64,000 bases of DNA, from the NCBI RefSeq assembly GCF_003402535.2, contig NZ_AP025171.1:744001-808000 (forward strand), written 5' to 3'. Source of the stretch: Cupriavidus sp. P-10 (GTDB lineage: Bacteria > Pseudomonadota > Gammaproteobacteria > Burkholderiales > Burkholderiaceae). Below the pieces are notes generated by a model, which was not told where the DNA came from, did no database searches, and was given only the letters and a program-made list of their open reading frames with translations. Of this stretch, positions 25,743 through 35,005 are shown piece by piece (position 1 is the stretch's first letter; each line of letters opens with the position of its first letter). The position numbers were made by a program, and so were the translations under genes.

Positions 25743-27215
25743 ATGGCCATGGATAAACAGGCATTCCTCGACCAACTCTGGGCCCGGCTGGCCGAGCAGG
25801 GCGATTTTCCGACGCTGCAGTATTGCATCGATCATGTGTTCAGTTCGCTGGATGCGGAGCGCAACGTCGGCGAAATGGCCAGCAGCATCTTGTCGGACTT
25901 CAGCCTGTCGCAGAAGATCATCCGGCTGTCCAACTCCGCCATGTACCGCTCGTTCGGGGGCGAGGTCACCACCGTTTCGCGCGCGATCATGGTGCTGGGG
26001 GTGGATACGGTCATCCATCTGACGCTGGGCGTGCGCGTGCTCGACTTCTTCCAGACCATGCCGGAGAACCGGCCACGGGCCGCGCAAGCGCTCAAGCAGG
26101 CCATGGTCGCGGCGGAATTCACCCGGACTCTGGCGGAAGCAAGGGGCATCGCCGACGGGGAAGAGGCCGTGGTCTGCACGCTGATGCACCATGTGAGCCG
26201 GCTGCTGCTGATCCTGTATGTGCCGGAGGCGTGGGACCGCATTACCGCAATGTGCGAGGCCGGCGCGCAGGCCGGCGCGCAGATCAGCGAGGACGAGGCC
26301 TGCCGCGAAGTCCTGGGCGTGTCGCTCGGCGAGATCGCCCGGGCGGCTGCGGTCAAATGGCGTTTGCCGCCGCTGATCGCCGGCGCCATGAGCGCGCCCC
26401 CGTTGCCGGAAGGCGCCATGCCGGAGACGCACGCCGACTGGCTGGGCGCCGTCGCCCGGTTGTCGTCGCAGGCGGCCGCGTCGATCCTCTCGGGCCAGGG
26501 CGACCCAGCGGCCGACAGTCCGTTGGCGGCCGATACGGCGCTGCGGGCGCAGGCGGAACGGCTGGGCCTGGAGCCGGGGCACCTCGGGCGGGCGCTGGAG
26601 CAGGCCAGGGTGCTCACGACCTCGATGGCGGCCACGGACGCCGCCAGCCAGGCCGGGGACGACGCCGGCGAGCAAGGCGGCAACCCCGCCGACGCGCTCG
26701 CCAGGCTGCAGCGGGCGGTCGCCGAAGTCCGGCAGGAGGGCAGGGCGATGTCCATTGCCGAGCTTGCGCCCTTTGCGCTGGAGTCCGCCATGCGCGCGCT
26801 GAATTTCTCGCGCTGCTTCCTGATGCTGCTGAATCCATCGGCGCGGCGCTTCGGTGCGCGGCTCGGCTTTGGCGAAGGCATGCGCGACAAGCTCGACCAG
26901 TTGTCCTTCGAGGAAGGCTTCGTTCCGGACGTGTTCCACTTCGCCACGCTCGCTGACCGGCCATTGCTGATCGAGGACACCTTTGACAACGAGGCCGCGC
27001 ATCGCGTGCCGCGCTGGTATCGCGAGGCCATGCCCGATGCCCGCGCGCTGCTTCTGATCCCGGTGCGGGTGCGCAATCGCTGCGTTGCCCTGATTTGCGG
27101 CGACTGGGGCAACGCGCGCTTCACCGGGGCACTGTCCGGGGAGGAGGCCGACGCGATCGCCCAGCTGGCGGGAGAGATTGCGGCCGGCTTCCTGCGGTCG
27201 GCGCCGGCGCGCTAG
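25743..27215 (+). CDS. HDOD-GAF domain signalling protein
   Basis: A 490-aa protein with an N-terminal HDOD domain (about residues 15-215; LSQKIIRLSNSAMYRSFGG, then TVSRAIMVLGVDTVIHLTLG) and a C-terminal GAF-like domain (about 340-485). HDOD domains resemble degenerate HD phosphohydrolases and usually act as signalling adaptors rather than enzymes. Its gene follows the GGDEF-EAL gene almost without a gap. The likely role is downstream output or scaffolding in cyclic-di-GMP signalling, possibly motility or chemotaxis control; this is inference. Confidence 0.85.
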   Translation: MAMDKQAFLDQLWARLAEQGDFPTLQYCIDHVFSSLDAERNVGEMASSILSDFSLSQKIIRLSNSAMYRSFGGEVTTVSRAIMVLGVDTVIHLTLGVRVLDFFQTMPENRPRAAQALKQAMVAAEFTRTLAEARGIADGEEAVVCTLMHHVSRLLLILYVPEAWDRITAMCEAGAQAGAQISEDEACREVLGVSLGEIARAAAVKWRLPPLIAGAMSAPPLPEGAMPETHADWLGAVARLSSQAAASILSGQGDPAADSPLAADTALRAQAERLGLEPGHLGRALEQARVLTTSMAATDAASQAGDDAGEQGGNPADALARLQRAVAEVRQEGRAMSIAELAPFALESAMRALNFSRCFLMLLNPSARRFGARLGFGEGMRDKLDQLSFEEGFVPDVFHFATLADRPLLIEDTFDNEAAHRVPRWYREAMPDARALLLIPVRVRNRCVALICGDWGNARFTGALSGEEADAIAQLAGEIAAGFLRSAPAR

Positions 27216-27324
27216 GCCGGCGGGGCTGGCGCTGCTGCCTCCGGGACCTTCTTCAGGCAGCCCCGGGGAACGGTGCTGCGCTGCACACATGGATTTGTAG
27301 CGCGCCAAGGCACACAATGCCTGC

Positions 27325-28653
27325 ATGAAAGCCGCCCTGCATCCTGCCCGCGCCGTCGCCATGGGGTTCCTGCTGGCCATCGTGGCGGGCAGCGTGCTGC
27401 TGATGCTGCCCTGGGCGCGCGAAGGCGGCGGCAGCGTGCCGTGGCTGACCGCTTTTTTTACGGCGGTGTCCGCGGTGTGCGTGGCCGGGCTGATCGTGGT
27501 CGATACCGGCACGTACTGGTCCGGCTTTGGCCAGGCAGTCATCATGGTCCTGTTCCAGCTTGGCGGATTCGGCATGATGACGGCGTCGACGCTGCTGGGG
27601 CTGATGGTCAACCGCTCGCTGAGGCTGCGCACCAAGCTGCTGACCCAGGCCGAGACCCACGCGATCGGGCTGGGCGATGTCGTCGGCGTGGCCAGGCTGG
27701 TGCTGGTGGTGACCATCGGGGTCGAACTGGTGCTGGCGGCCTGGCTGGCGTTGCGGCTGCATTTCCTCTATGGCGCGCCGTGGGACGACGCCGCCTGGAA
27801 CGGGCTGTTCCATGCCATTTCCGCCTATAACAATGCCGGCTTCTCGACACATGCCGACAGCCTGATCCGCTATGCGGCCGACCAGTGGGTGCTGATGCCG
27901 GTGATGGTGGCGGCCCTGGTCGGCGGCATCGGTTTCCCGGTGCTGCACGACCTGCGCAACAAGACTTTCCGCCCGCACCGCTGGTCGCTGCACAGCAAGC
28001 TCACGCTGGCCACCACCGGGGTGCTGTTCCTGGTAGGCCTGGTCGGGGTGCTGATGTTCGAGTGGACCAACGCACGCACGCTCGGCCCGATGGCGCCGGG
28101 AGACAAGCTGTTGTCGGCGGCGTTTGCCTCGGTCTCCGCGCGCACCGTCGGCTTCAACACCATCGACATCGGCGGCCTGACCCATGAAAGCATGGCGCTG
28201 CACTACTTCCTGATGTTCGTCGGCGGCGGCAGCGCCAGTACCGCGGGCGGCGTCAAGGTCGGCACCATCGCGATCCTGGCGCTGCTGGTGATCGCCGAGA
28301 TCCGCGGCCGCGGCGACAGCGAAGCCTTCGGGCGCCGCGTCAGCAGCTCCGCCCAGCGGCAAGCGATCACGGTGCTGGTGCTGGGCAGCGCGCTGACGAC
28401 GATCGGAACGCTGGCCATCCTGTTCGTCACGGAATTCCCGACCGACCAGGTCATCTTCGAGGTCATCGCGGCCTTTGGCTCCGCGGGCCTGTCCACCGGC
28501 ATCACCGCCGACCTCCCGCCGTCGGCGCACCTGATCCTGGCCGCGCTGATGTATGCCGGCCGGGTCGGCACCATCACGCTCGCGGTATCCCTTGCCATGG
28601 GCGAGCGTCGTACGCCGTACCGTTACCCCGAGGAGCATCCAATTGTTGGCTAG
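27325..28653 (+). CDS. ktrB: KtrB-type potassium uptake channel subunit
   Basis: A 442-aa TrkH/KtrB superfamily membrane protein with repeated M1-P-M2 units. Selectivity-filter segments are recognisable around VSAVCVAGLIVVDTGTYW, ISAYNNAGFSTHAD, SARTVGFNTIDI and FGSAGLSTGITADLP. The length fits KtrB rather than TrkH (about 480). Sodium- or proton-linked K+ uptake at the inner membrane is expected with the regulatory subunit KtrA, whose gene overlaps its 3' end. Confidence 0.9.
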   Translation: MKAALHPARAVAMGFLLAIVAGSVLLMLPWAREGGGSVPWLTAFFTAVSAVCVAGLIVVDTGTYWSGFGQAVIMVLFQLGGFGMMTASTLLGLMVNRSLRLRTKLLTQAETHAIGLGDVVGVARLVLVVTIGVELVLAAWLALRLHFLYGAPWDDAAWNGLFHAISAYNNAGFSTHADSLIRYAADQWVLMPVMVAALVGGIGFPVLHDLRNKTFRPHRWSLHSKLTLATTGVLFLVGLVGVLMFEWTNARTLGPMAPGDKLLSAAFASVSARTVGFNTIDIGGLTHESMALHYFLMFVGGGSASTAGGVKVGTIAILALLVIAEIRGRGDSEAFGRRVSSSAQRQAITVLVLGSALTTIGTLAILFVTEFPTDQVIFEVIAAFGSAGLSTGITADLPPSAHLILAALMYAGRVGTITLAVSLAMGERRTPYRYPEEHPIVG

Positions 28654-29341
28654 ATTGTTTTCCGAACAGTTCGCCTTCTCGGCAGGCGACAGCGTGGCCG
28701 TGATCGGGCTCGGGCGCTTTGGCGGTTCCGTGGCGCAGTCGCTGATGCGCCTGGGGCATGACGTGATGGGCATCGACCGGGATCCCGACCTGGTGCAGCG
28801 CTGGTCCAACGTGCTGACCTGCGCGATCCAGGCCGACTCGACCGACGTCAATGTCATGCGCCAGCTCGGCGTGGCCGATTTTTCACACGCCATCGTGGGC
28901 ATCGGCACGGATATGTCGTCCAGCCTGATGACCCTGATGGCGCTGACCGAGCTGCAGATCCAGGACATCTGGGTCAAGGCGTTTACGGCCGAACACGGGC
29001 AGATCGCGGAGCGCATCGGTGCGCACCATGTGGTCTATCCGGAAGCGGACATGGGCGCGCGGGTCGCCCACCTGATTACCGGCAAGATGATCGATTTCAT
29101 CGAGTTCGATGACGGCTTCGCCATTGCGCGGATCCATGCGCCGGCCTGCACCCATAACAAGACCTTGCTGATGTCCCATGTCCGGGAGCAATTCGGGGTG
29201 ACGGTGGTGGGTATCAAGCGGGGCAACGCGGAGTTCGAGCACGCCACGGCGACCACCATGGTCCTGCCCGGCGACCTGCTGGTGGTGTCGGGCCTGACCA
29301 GCAAGATCGAACGCTTCGCCGGCAGTTCGGAAAAGGTTTAG
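28643..29341 (+). CDS. ktrA: KtrA-type RCK regulatory subunit
   Basis: A 232-aa cytosolic protein with an N-terminal RCK/TrkA-N Rossmann domain (VAVIGLGRFGGSVAQSL, GIDRDPDLVQRW, ADSTDVNVMRQLG) and a C-terminal TrkA-C domain (about 145-230). It binds nucleotides and gates KtrB. The TTG at 28643 is chosen because AGGAG lies seven bases upstream; this overlaps the ktrB stop by 11 bp, so the pair is translationally coupled. No ATG is available at a reasonable position. Confidence 0.88.
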   Translation: MLARLFSEQFAFSAGDSVAVIGLGRFGGSVAQSLMRLGHDVMGIDRDPDLVQRWSNVLTCAIQADSTDVNVMRQLGVADFSHAIVGIGTDMSSSLMTLMALTELQIQDIWVKAFTAEHGQIAERIGAHHVVYPEADMGARVAHLITGKMIDFIEFDDGFAIARIHAPACTHNKTLLMSHVREQFGVTVVGIKRGNAEFEHATATTMVLPGDLLVVSGLTSKIERFAGSSEKV

Positions 29342-29418
29342 GGGCGCGGGGAAGAGCCGCAGGCCGCCGTGTAATATCCCGTAGTTATTGCAGCGCAGCG
29401 AGCACCCAGGAGAAGGGC

Positions 29419-30627
29419 ATGACCCTTGCCGATACCGTCCCGCCCCCCGACCTTTACATCACCGCCGAACTGGAGCGCCGGCCTCCGAAAGCCATTGACT
29501 ACCAGGGCGAGAAGCTTGCGCTGAAGGACATCGCCGCGCAGATGCTCAACCATCCCGGGCAGGTGCTTCCCCGGCTGGTCGAACGCGCGATGCAGCTGAC
29601 CGGCGCGGCGTCGGCCGGGATCAGCGCGTTCGAGCCCGAGCATGGCACGCCGGGCCTCTTCCGCTGGCGCGACCTGCGTGGCAAGCTTGCGTCCTTCGAA
29701 GGCGCCACCACGCCGCGCGACTACAGCCCTTGTGGCGTATGCCTGGACCGCTTCGAGCCGACCCTGACGCGGCATCCGGAACGTTACTATGGCTGGATCG
29801 CCGAGGCGGGCGTGGTCTGTCCCGAGGTGCTGCTGGTTCCGCTATACATGGCGCACGGGCAGCCGCTGGGCACCCTGTGGATCGTCGCCGAGGAAGCCGG
29901 GCACTTCGATGCCGGGCATGCCGGCGTGATGCAGGAGCTGGCCTCCTTCGTCGGCATTGCGCTTGCCATGCTGCAGAATCAACGCCGCCTGCAGGAGGCG
30001 CTGGAGCGGCAGGAAATGCTGACGCGCGAGATGGACCACCGCGTGAACAATGTATTCGCCGTCGTGGATGGGATGATCCATGCCAGCAGGCTGTCGGCCG
30101 GTTCGGTGGACGGCTATGCCAGGAGCCTGTCCGGCCGGTTGCACGCGCTCGCCGCCGCGCATGCTCTGGTGCGCGAGGCGTCCGGCACGGAGGCGGATGG
30201 CCCGCCAGCCTCCGCCGGCACCTTGCATGAACTGACCCGGGCCATCTTCAAGCCCTATGAAGCGTCGGGCCAAGCCTCGGACCGGCCCCGCCTTGTCGTC
30301 AACGGTGCCGATGTGCCCCTTGGCAACCGGGCGATCACCAGCCTGGCGCTCGTCTTCCACGAGCTTGCCACCAATGCGGCAAAGTACGGCGCGCTGTCCG
30401 AGGAAGCCGGGTGTGTCTCGGTGAGCTGGGAGCGCTGCGGGGAGCATCTCGCCGTCCGCTGGCACGAAGAAGGCGGCCCGCCAATCCAGGGGCCCAGCCA
30501 GCGGCAAGGGTTCGGCAGCATCCTGTTGCGCAATACGCTTACCCGTCAGCTCGGCGGTACGTTCGAACTGGATTGGCGCGAGCCCGGGCTGGCCGTCATG
30601 TTTTCCCTGCCGCTGTCCAGGCTGTAG
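29419..30627 (+). CDS. GAF-domain HWE-family sensor histidine kinase
   Basis: A 402-aa soluble kinase with an N-terminal GAF-like sensor (about 40-190) and an HWE kinase core. The phospho-acceptor H207 is in REMDHRVNNVFAVV, the ATP-binding N-box is HELATNAAKYGAL, and the W-x-E signature of the subfamily is at W348/E350 (RWHEEGGPP), followed by QGFGSILL. No receiver domain is fused and no response regulator gene is adjacent, so its partner lies elsewhere. HWE kinases are often light or stress sensors, but no bilin Cys is obvious in the sensor. Confidence 0.9.
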   Translation: MTLADTVPPPDLYITAELERRPPKAIDYQGEKLALKDIAAQMLNHPGQVLPRLVERAMQLTGAASAGISAFEPEHGTPGLFRWRDLRGKLASFEGATTPRDYSPCGVCLDRFEPTLTRHPERYYGWIAEAGVVCPEVLLVPLYMAHGQPLGTLWIVAEEAGHFDAGHAGVMQELASFVGIALAMLQNQRRLQEALERQEMLTREMDHRVNNVFAVVDGMIHASRLSAGSVDGYARSLSGRLHALAAAHALVREASGTEADGPPASAGTLHELTRAIFKPYEASGQASDRPRLVVNGADVPLGNRAITSLALVFHELATNAAKYGALSEEAGCVSVSWERCGEHLAVRWHEEGGPPIQGPSQRQGFGSILLRNTLTRQLGGTFELDWREPGLAVMFSLPLSRL

Positions 30628-30654
30628 CGCGCTGCCGGTGACGCGACCTCGGCG

Positions 30655-31866
30655 TCAGGCAGCCGCGGCCCCTGCGACAGACAGCGCCGATTCGAGTCGA
30701 TTGCCGCCCAGCGATTTCGCGCGGTAAAGCGCCCGGTCCGCGGCGGCAAGCCCGTCGGCCAACGCCGGCACTTCAGTGTCGAACTGCGCCAGCCCGATGC
30801 TGACCGTTGCCGCTATCCGGATGCCGTCGATGCGCTCGGGAATGGCCCCGGCGAAGCGCCTGGCAACAGACTCCCCCAGCGCGCGGGCGCGGCGGGCGTC
30901 GTCCCCGCTTAGCAGCGCCGCGAATTCTTCGCCACCGATGCGCGCCAGCAGCGCGTGGGGGCCAAGGACCTCACGCGCGGTTTCCGCAAAGAACTTCAGT
31001 ACCTTGTCGCCCGCCTGGTGCCCGTACCGGTCGTTGATCGCCTTGAACTGGTCGAGGTCGAACGCGAGCACGGCGACCGGGCCGGCACCGGACGCACCGC
31101 CCGTGCCTCCCGTGCCTCCCGTGCCCCCCGTGCCCCCCGTCAGCCGCGCGCCTTCTTCAAAGAACCACCTGCGGTTGCCAAGCCGGGTCAGGTAATCGGT
31201 CTGGGAGTCGCGCAGCAACTGGCCGTGCGCCTCCTCGCGCACGAGCTTGAGCAGGGCCATCGGCAACAGGACCGAGTACAGCACGCCTTCGTAGATCGTG
31301 ATCTTGCTGGCAAACGACTGGACAGACGGTCCGTACGCCATCACCAGCCATGGCAGCACGCATGCCCGGGTGGCATAGAAGAGGGCATGGATGCCTGTCA
31401 CCGCGACGACGACGCGGCGCGCATGCAGCGCTTTCATCGGCTCGCAGCGCAGCATCTCCAGCGTTGTCAGCACGCTAACCAGCGCGATCGGGAACGAGCT
31501 GACGTAGTTCCACATGGCATCCTGCCAGCGCATGCCCGCCGCCGCCCACATTAGCGCCATGCCAATCAGCACGGCGGCCGCCAGGGCGCGGTACTGGCGT
31601 CCCCGTAACGAGGCGACCGCGGAAAGGATCAGCAGGTAGCCGCTGAGAATGACGAGGTTGCTCAGGGCCGGGCCGATCGCACCAGGCAAGTCACGGCGGA
31701 ACAGCACCGCCGCGCAGCCGGCGGCGAGCGTCGCGAAGCCCGCTGCCAGGGTCCGCAACGCCTCGCCGCGGCTGGGATGGGTCCGATGCTCCCAGAACGT
31801 CATCCCGGCACTGGCGAGAAGGGTTCCGATGGCAAGGAGGTAAAGAGTAAGAAGATCGACGTACAT
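30655..31866 (-). CDS. membrane-bound diguanylate cyclase
   Basis: A 403-aa protein with six or seven N-terminal transmembrane helices (residues 5-205) and a C-terminal GGDEF domain. The active site reads GGEEF at 311-315, a functional variant. The RxxD inhibitory site five residues upstream is absent (GPHA instead), so product inhibition by that route is not expected. Between the domain's entry motif DYLTRLGNRRWF and the FDLDQFKAIND strand there is a low-complexity Thr-Gly-Gly repeat (about 243-258), encoded by a 9-bp tandem repeat. Convergent with the HWE kinase gene. Confidence 0.9.
   Translation of the reverse strand: MYVDLLTLYLLAIGTLLASAGMTFWEHRTHPSRGEALRTLAAGFATLAAGCAAVLFRRDLPGAIGPALSNLVILSGYLLILSAVASLRGRQYRALAAAVLIGMALMWAAAGMRWQDAMWNYVSSFPIALVSVLTTLEMLRCEPMKALHARRVVVAVTGIHALFYATRACVLPWLVMAYGPSVQSFASKITIYEGVLYSVLLPMALLKLVREEAHGQLLRDSQTDYLTRLGNRRWFFEEGARLTGGTGGTGGTGGTGGASGAGPVAVLAFDLDQFKAINDRYGHQAGDKVLKFFAETAREVLGPHALLARIGGEEFAALLSGDDARRARALGESVARRFAGAIPERIDGIRIAATVSIGLAQFDTEVPALADGLAAADRALYRAKSLGGNRLESALSVAGAAAA
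31101..31140. repeat. 9-bp in-frame tandem repeat in GGDEF gene
   Basis: Four units of CCGTGCCYC (Y is T in the first two units and C in the next two) plus a partial fifth. Because the unit is a multiple of three, copy-number changes only lengthen or shorten the Thr-Gly-Gly linker within the GGDEF domain of the membrane cyclase. Confidence 0.85.
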
Positions 31867-32159
31867 CCCAAATGTAAAGACATGGCGCCTGCAGATTGCG
31901 CCGTGAGGCGAATTCTACGTGGGAAATACGACAGCAGCCTTGCCACGGCAGCGGGTAGAAAGTGCCTTGGCAGGGATCCACTGGCAGGCAAAACCTTCAC
32001 GACCGCGTTGCCGGACCGGACTGCGGGCGCTGGCATGGACGATGCAGTGTTTCACGATCGTTCCTGACGCCGAAGGAGTCGGCAAATGGCCAAACGGTTC
32101 GTGAATCGCCGGCGCGCTGCGGGCATTCGCGGACACAGGCGCGCTGACGGCAACATCGC
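31867..32159. other. divergent intergenic region
   Basis: 293 bp between the membrane cyclase and the acyl-CoA dehydrogenase-like gene. It must contain both promoters. I see no repeat, hairpin or small gene that I could defend. Confidence 0.4.
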
Positions 32160-33215
32160 ATGGACTGCACACCCCCGGAAAACCGCATTGCCTCCCTGTT
32201 CGCGGCACTGAGCCCGCGTGAAGGCATCCCGCTGCCCGGGCGGGGGCAGACGCTGGCGCGCTGGCAATTGTTGTCTGCCGTGGCGGCAACGCATGGCGCC
32301 GTGGTCATCAAGCTGTTCGAAGCCCATGCCGACGCGCTCGCGATCCTGGCGGAGGTAGCACATGCCACGGCGGCCGCGGACACCACCTGGGCGATATGGG
32401 CCGCCGAGCCGCCGGACGCGCGCGTCGGCATGACGGCCATGCCGGGCGAGCCCGACGAAGCCCAGTGCAGGCTGGCCCTGCAGGCGGGTAAGGCGGATAT
32501 GGCGGGTATGGCGGGACCGTTGACGCCGGTGCGGCTGCATGGCCGCAAGGCGTGGTGTTCCGGCGCGGCGGCGGTGTCACATGCGCTCCTGACCTGCCGG
32601 GACGAAGCCGGCTCGGCCCGGCTGGCGCTGATCGATGCGCGCGCCCCGGGCGTGACCGTGACCGGCGATGGCTGGCATGCGGTCGGCATGCGCGATACCG
32701 GCAGCGGCGACGTGCTGCTGGACGACTGCGCGGCGCTCTGCATTGGCGGTCCCGGCGCCTATATCGACCGCCCCGGATTCTGGCACGGCGGAGCAGGCAT
32801 CGCGGCGTGCTGGTATGGGGCCGTGACGCCGCTGGCGCGGGCCGTGCGCGACACCGTGCAGCGCCACCAGAATCCCCACGCGGCGGCGCACCTGGGTGCC
32901 ATCGACGGCGAACTGCGCGCCGCGGCGGCGCTGCTGCGCGAGACCGCGGCCTGGATCGATGCCCATCCCGCCGCGGATGCCTTCGTGCCGGCCATGCGCG
33001 TGCGCGCCGTGGTGGAAGCCGCGGCCCGGCGCGTGATGCATCGTGCCGGCAATGTGCTCGGCGCAGGACCGCTCTGCCGCGACCAGCGGCTGGCCCAGCT
33101 GTATGCCGACCTGCCGGTGTTCCTGCGTCAGAGCCATGCGGAACGCGACCAGGCGGCGCTGGGCGCGCGGCTTGCGGATGACGCGGGTGGGCCTGCCTTC
33201 GAACACGCGCTGTGA
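32160..33215 (+). CDS. acyl-CoA dehydrogenase-like protein
   Basis: A 351-aa protein related to acyl-CoA dehydrogenases, with the middle beta-domain pattern (GRKAWCSGAAAVSHALLTC) and the C-terminal four-helix bundle (RAVRDTVQRHQ through AGNVLGAGPLCRDQRLAQLY). It is shorter than the usual 380 aa and its FAD and catalytic Glu positions are not obvious, so it is called '-like'. The next gene is a glycosyltransferase 22 bp downstream. As I recall, such pairs sit with a PIG-L deacetylase and a SAM methyltransferase in other proteobacteria; those two are missing here. Confidence 0.75.
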   Translation: MDCTPPENRIASLFAALSPREGIPLPGRGQTLARWQLLSAVAATHGAVVIKLFEAHADALAILAEVAHATAAADTTWAIWAAEPPDARVGMTAMPGEPDEAQCRLALQAGKADMAGMAGPLTPVRLHGRKAWCSGAAAVSHALLTCRDEAGSARLALIDARAPGVTVTGDGWHAVGMRDTGSGDVLLDDCAALCIGGPGAYIDRPGFWHGGAGIAACWYGAVTPLARAVRDTVQRHQNPHAAAHLGAIDGELRAAAALLRETAAWIDAHPAADAFVPAMRVRAVVEAAARRVMHRAGNVLGAGPLCRDQRLAQLYADLPVFLRQSHAERDQAALGARLADDAGGPAFEHAL

Positions 33216-33237
33216 CAACGCAAGCGGAGGGCACACG

Positions 33238-33975
33238 ATGATCGGCGTGGTGGTGCCGGTGCATAACGAAGAACAGTATCTCGAGGCTTGCCTGATCGCG
33301 CTGACGGTCGCCTGTACCCATCCGCTGCTGGACGGCGAGCCCGTCGTGATCGTGCTGGTGCTGGACGACTGCAGCGATCGCTCTGCCGCCATTGCCAGGC
33401 GGCACGCCCGCCGCCATCTGCCGGCCGGCCATCTCACCTGCCTGACGATCGCCGCGCGCAACGTCGGCAAGGCCCGCCATGCGGGCGCCGTGCACCTGCT
33501 GGCGCGGCAGGCGCGCTGGCTGGCGTTTACCGACGCGGACACGCGCGTGGCGCCTGACTGGCTGGTGGCCCAGCTGGCGTTGCGCGCCGATGCCGTATGC
33601 GGGCTGGTCATGGTCGACGACTGGAGCCTGCACCCCCCGCATGTGCCGGCCCTTTTCTACGCGCATTACCGCTGGCAGGACGAACATCGGCACATCCACG
33701 GCGCCAACCTGGGCGTCTGTTCGCACGCCTACCGGCGTACCGGCGGGTTTCCGCCGCAGGCCACGCACGAAGACGTCGCGCTGGTGCTGCGGCTGATGGC
33801 CATCGACGCCAGGATCGCGTGGAGCTGCCAGCCCCGGGTCGTCACCAGCGGCCGTCCGCGCGGCCGGCTGCCCGGGGGATTCGCCGATCATCTCGCGGCG
33901 TTGGCGGCTGCGCCGGACTTGCCGTCGCCGCCGCATGACGGCGCCGGCGAGGCAACGGCGCCCGAGGGCGTCTAG
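33238..33975 (+). CDS. glycosyltransferase family 2
   Basis: A 245-aa GT-A fold glycosyltransferase. The nucleotide-sugar-binding start is IGVVVPVHNEEQYLEACL, the metal-binding DxD is WLAFTDADTRV, and the acceptor-side acidic motif is THEDVALVLR. No membrane helix. CGGAGG seven bases before the ATG at 33238. Probably co-transcribed with the preceding acyl-CoA dehydrogenase-like gene. The sugar and acceptor are unknown. Confidence 0.85.
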   Translation: MIGVVVPVHNEEQYLEACLIALTVACTHPLLDGEPVVIVLVLDDCSDRSAAIARRHARRHLPAGHLTCLTIAARNVGKARHAGAVHLLARQARWLAFTDADTRVAPDWLVAQLALRADAVCGLVMVDDWSLHPPHVPALFYAHYRWQDEHRHIHGANLGVCSHAYRRTGGFPPQATHEDVALVLRLMAIDARIAWSCQPRVVTSGRPRGRLPGGFADHLAALAAAPDLPSPPHDGAGEATAPEGV

Positions 33976-34152
33976 CGCCGCGGGCGCCATGCGTCGTCGA
34001 CGGCACGCGCGCGTATTGCCATGCGGCTTATCGCGCCCACAAAAAGATTCACTTCACTTCGCGGCTCTCGTCATAGAAGATTTCCGAGCGTCTCCATCGC
34101 TGGCCTGAAAGCGCAATTGGCCGGGCGATTGTCCAGTCAACCGGAGTTCACT

Positions 34153-34977
34153 ATGGCACGCATACCGGCCCTGACCCTGCTCGTCATCGCGCTGGCGGCC
34201 TGCAGCAGCACGCCGCCAGCGCCGCCGCCCGCCGCACCCGCGACATCGGCCGCGCCCGCAGCGGCGCCGGCCAGCAAGGCACAGCCGCAGCCGCAGGCGC
34301 AGCAGAATGCGGTCGATCCCGCGGCCATCCAGGCGCTGAACGACATGGGCAAGTACCTGCAGTCGCTGCGCCAGTTCGAGGTCTTCATCGACTTGTCGGG
34401 CGAACGGGTGCTGCAGGACGGCCAGAAGCTGCAGCACACCGCCACGGCTGACCTGGATGTGCAACGGCCGGACCGGCTGCGCGCGCTGATGCGCAGCGCG
34501 CGCTCGCAGCGCGACCTGATCTATGACGGCAAGCAGGTCACGCTCTACTCGCCTGCGCAGAAGTCCTATTCGCAGGTGGACTTCAGCGACAACCTGGGCG
34601 TGCTGGCGCAACGGCTGCGCGAACGCTTCGGTGTCGAGATTCCGTCGGCCGACCTGTTCCTGTGGGGCACGCCCGCGGCGCCGCTGGACAACATGGAATC
34701 GGCCATGAATGCCGGCCAGGACATCGTCGGCGGTGAACTGTGCGACCACTATGCTTTCCGCCAGGGACAGCTCGACTGGCAGATCTGGATCGCCACGGGC
34801 AGCCGTCCGCTGCCGCGCAAGCTCCTCATCACCAATCGGGCCGACGAGGCCAGGCCGCAGTCGGTCACGCTCTACAAGTGGAACCTGACCCCGAGGTTCG
34901 GCACTTCAGCGTTCGCCTTCACGCCGCCCAAGGACGCCAGGAAGGCGGAATTCGTTCCCCTGAAGGCCACCCGGTAA
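34153..34977 (+). CDS. DUF2092 family lipoprotein
   Basis: A 274-aa protein with a lipoprotein signal (lipobox LAAC, about residue 17) followed by a Pro/Ala-rich spacer (to about residue 50) and a DUF2092 domain, which resembles LolA/LolB-like half-barrel lipid-binding folds. The ATG at 34153 begins the signal peptide. The next gene starts 28 bp downstream and encodes an exported Asn-rich protein, so the two probably work together at the outer membrane. Function unknown. Confidence 0.8.
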   Translation: MARIPALTLLVIALAACSSTPPAPPPAAPATSAAPAAAPASKAQPQPQAQQNAVDPAAIQALNDMGKYLQSLRQFEVFIDLSGERVLQDGQKLQHTATADLDVQRPDRLRALMRSARSQRDLIYDGKQVTLYSPAQKSYSQVDFSDNLGVLAQRLRERFGVEIPSADLFLWGTPAAPLDNMESAMNAGQDIVGGELCDHYAFRQGQLDWQIWIATGSRPLPRKLLITNRADEARPQSVTLYKWNLTPRFGTSAFAFTPPKDARKAEFVPLKATR

Positions 34978-35005
34978 CGGGGCAATGGACAAAAGGAGCA
35001 TTGCC

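Noticed and set aside
24486..27716. 1076-codon open frame on the minus strand, and other long antisense frames (for example 12708-15269, 15095-17698, 35891-37633)
   Set aside because: They are shadows over well-supported genes. High GC removes stops in the opposite frames, and the translations are low-complexity His/Arg/Gln-rich with no family features.
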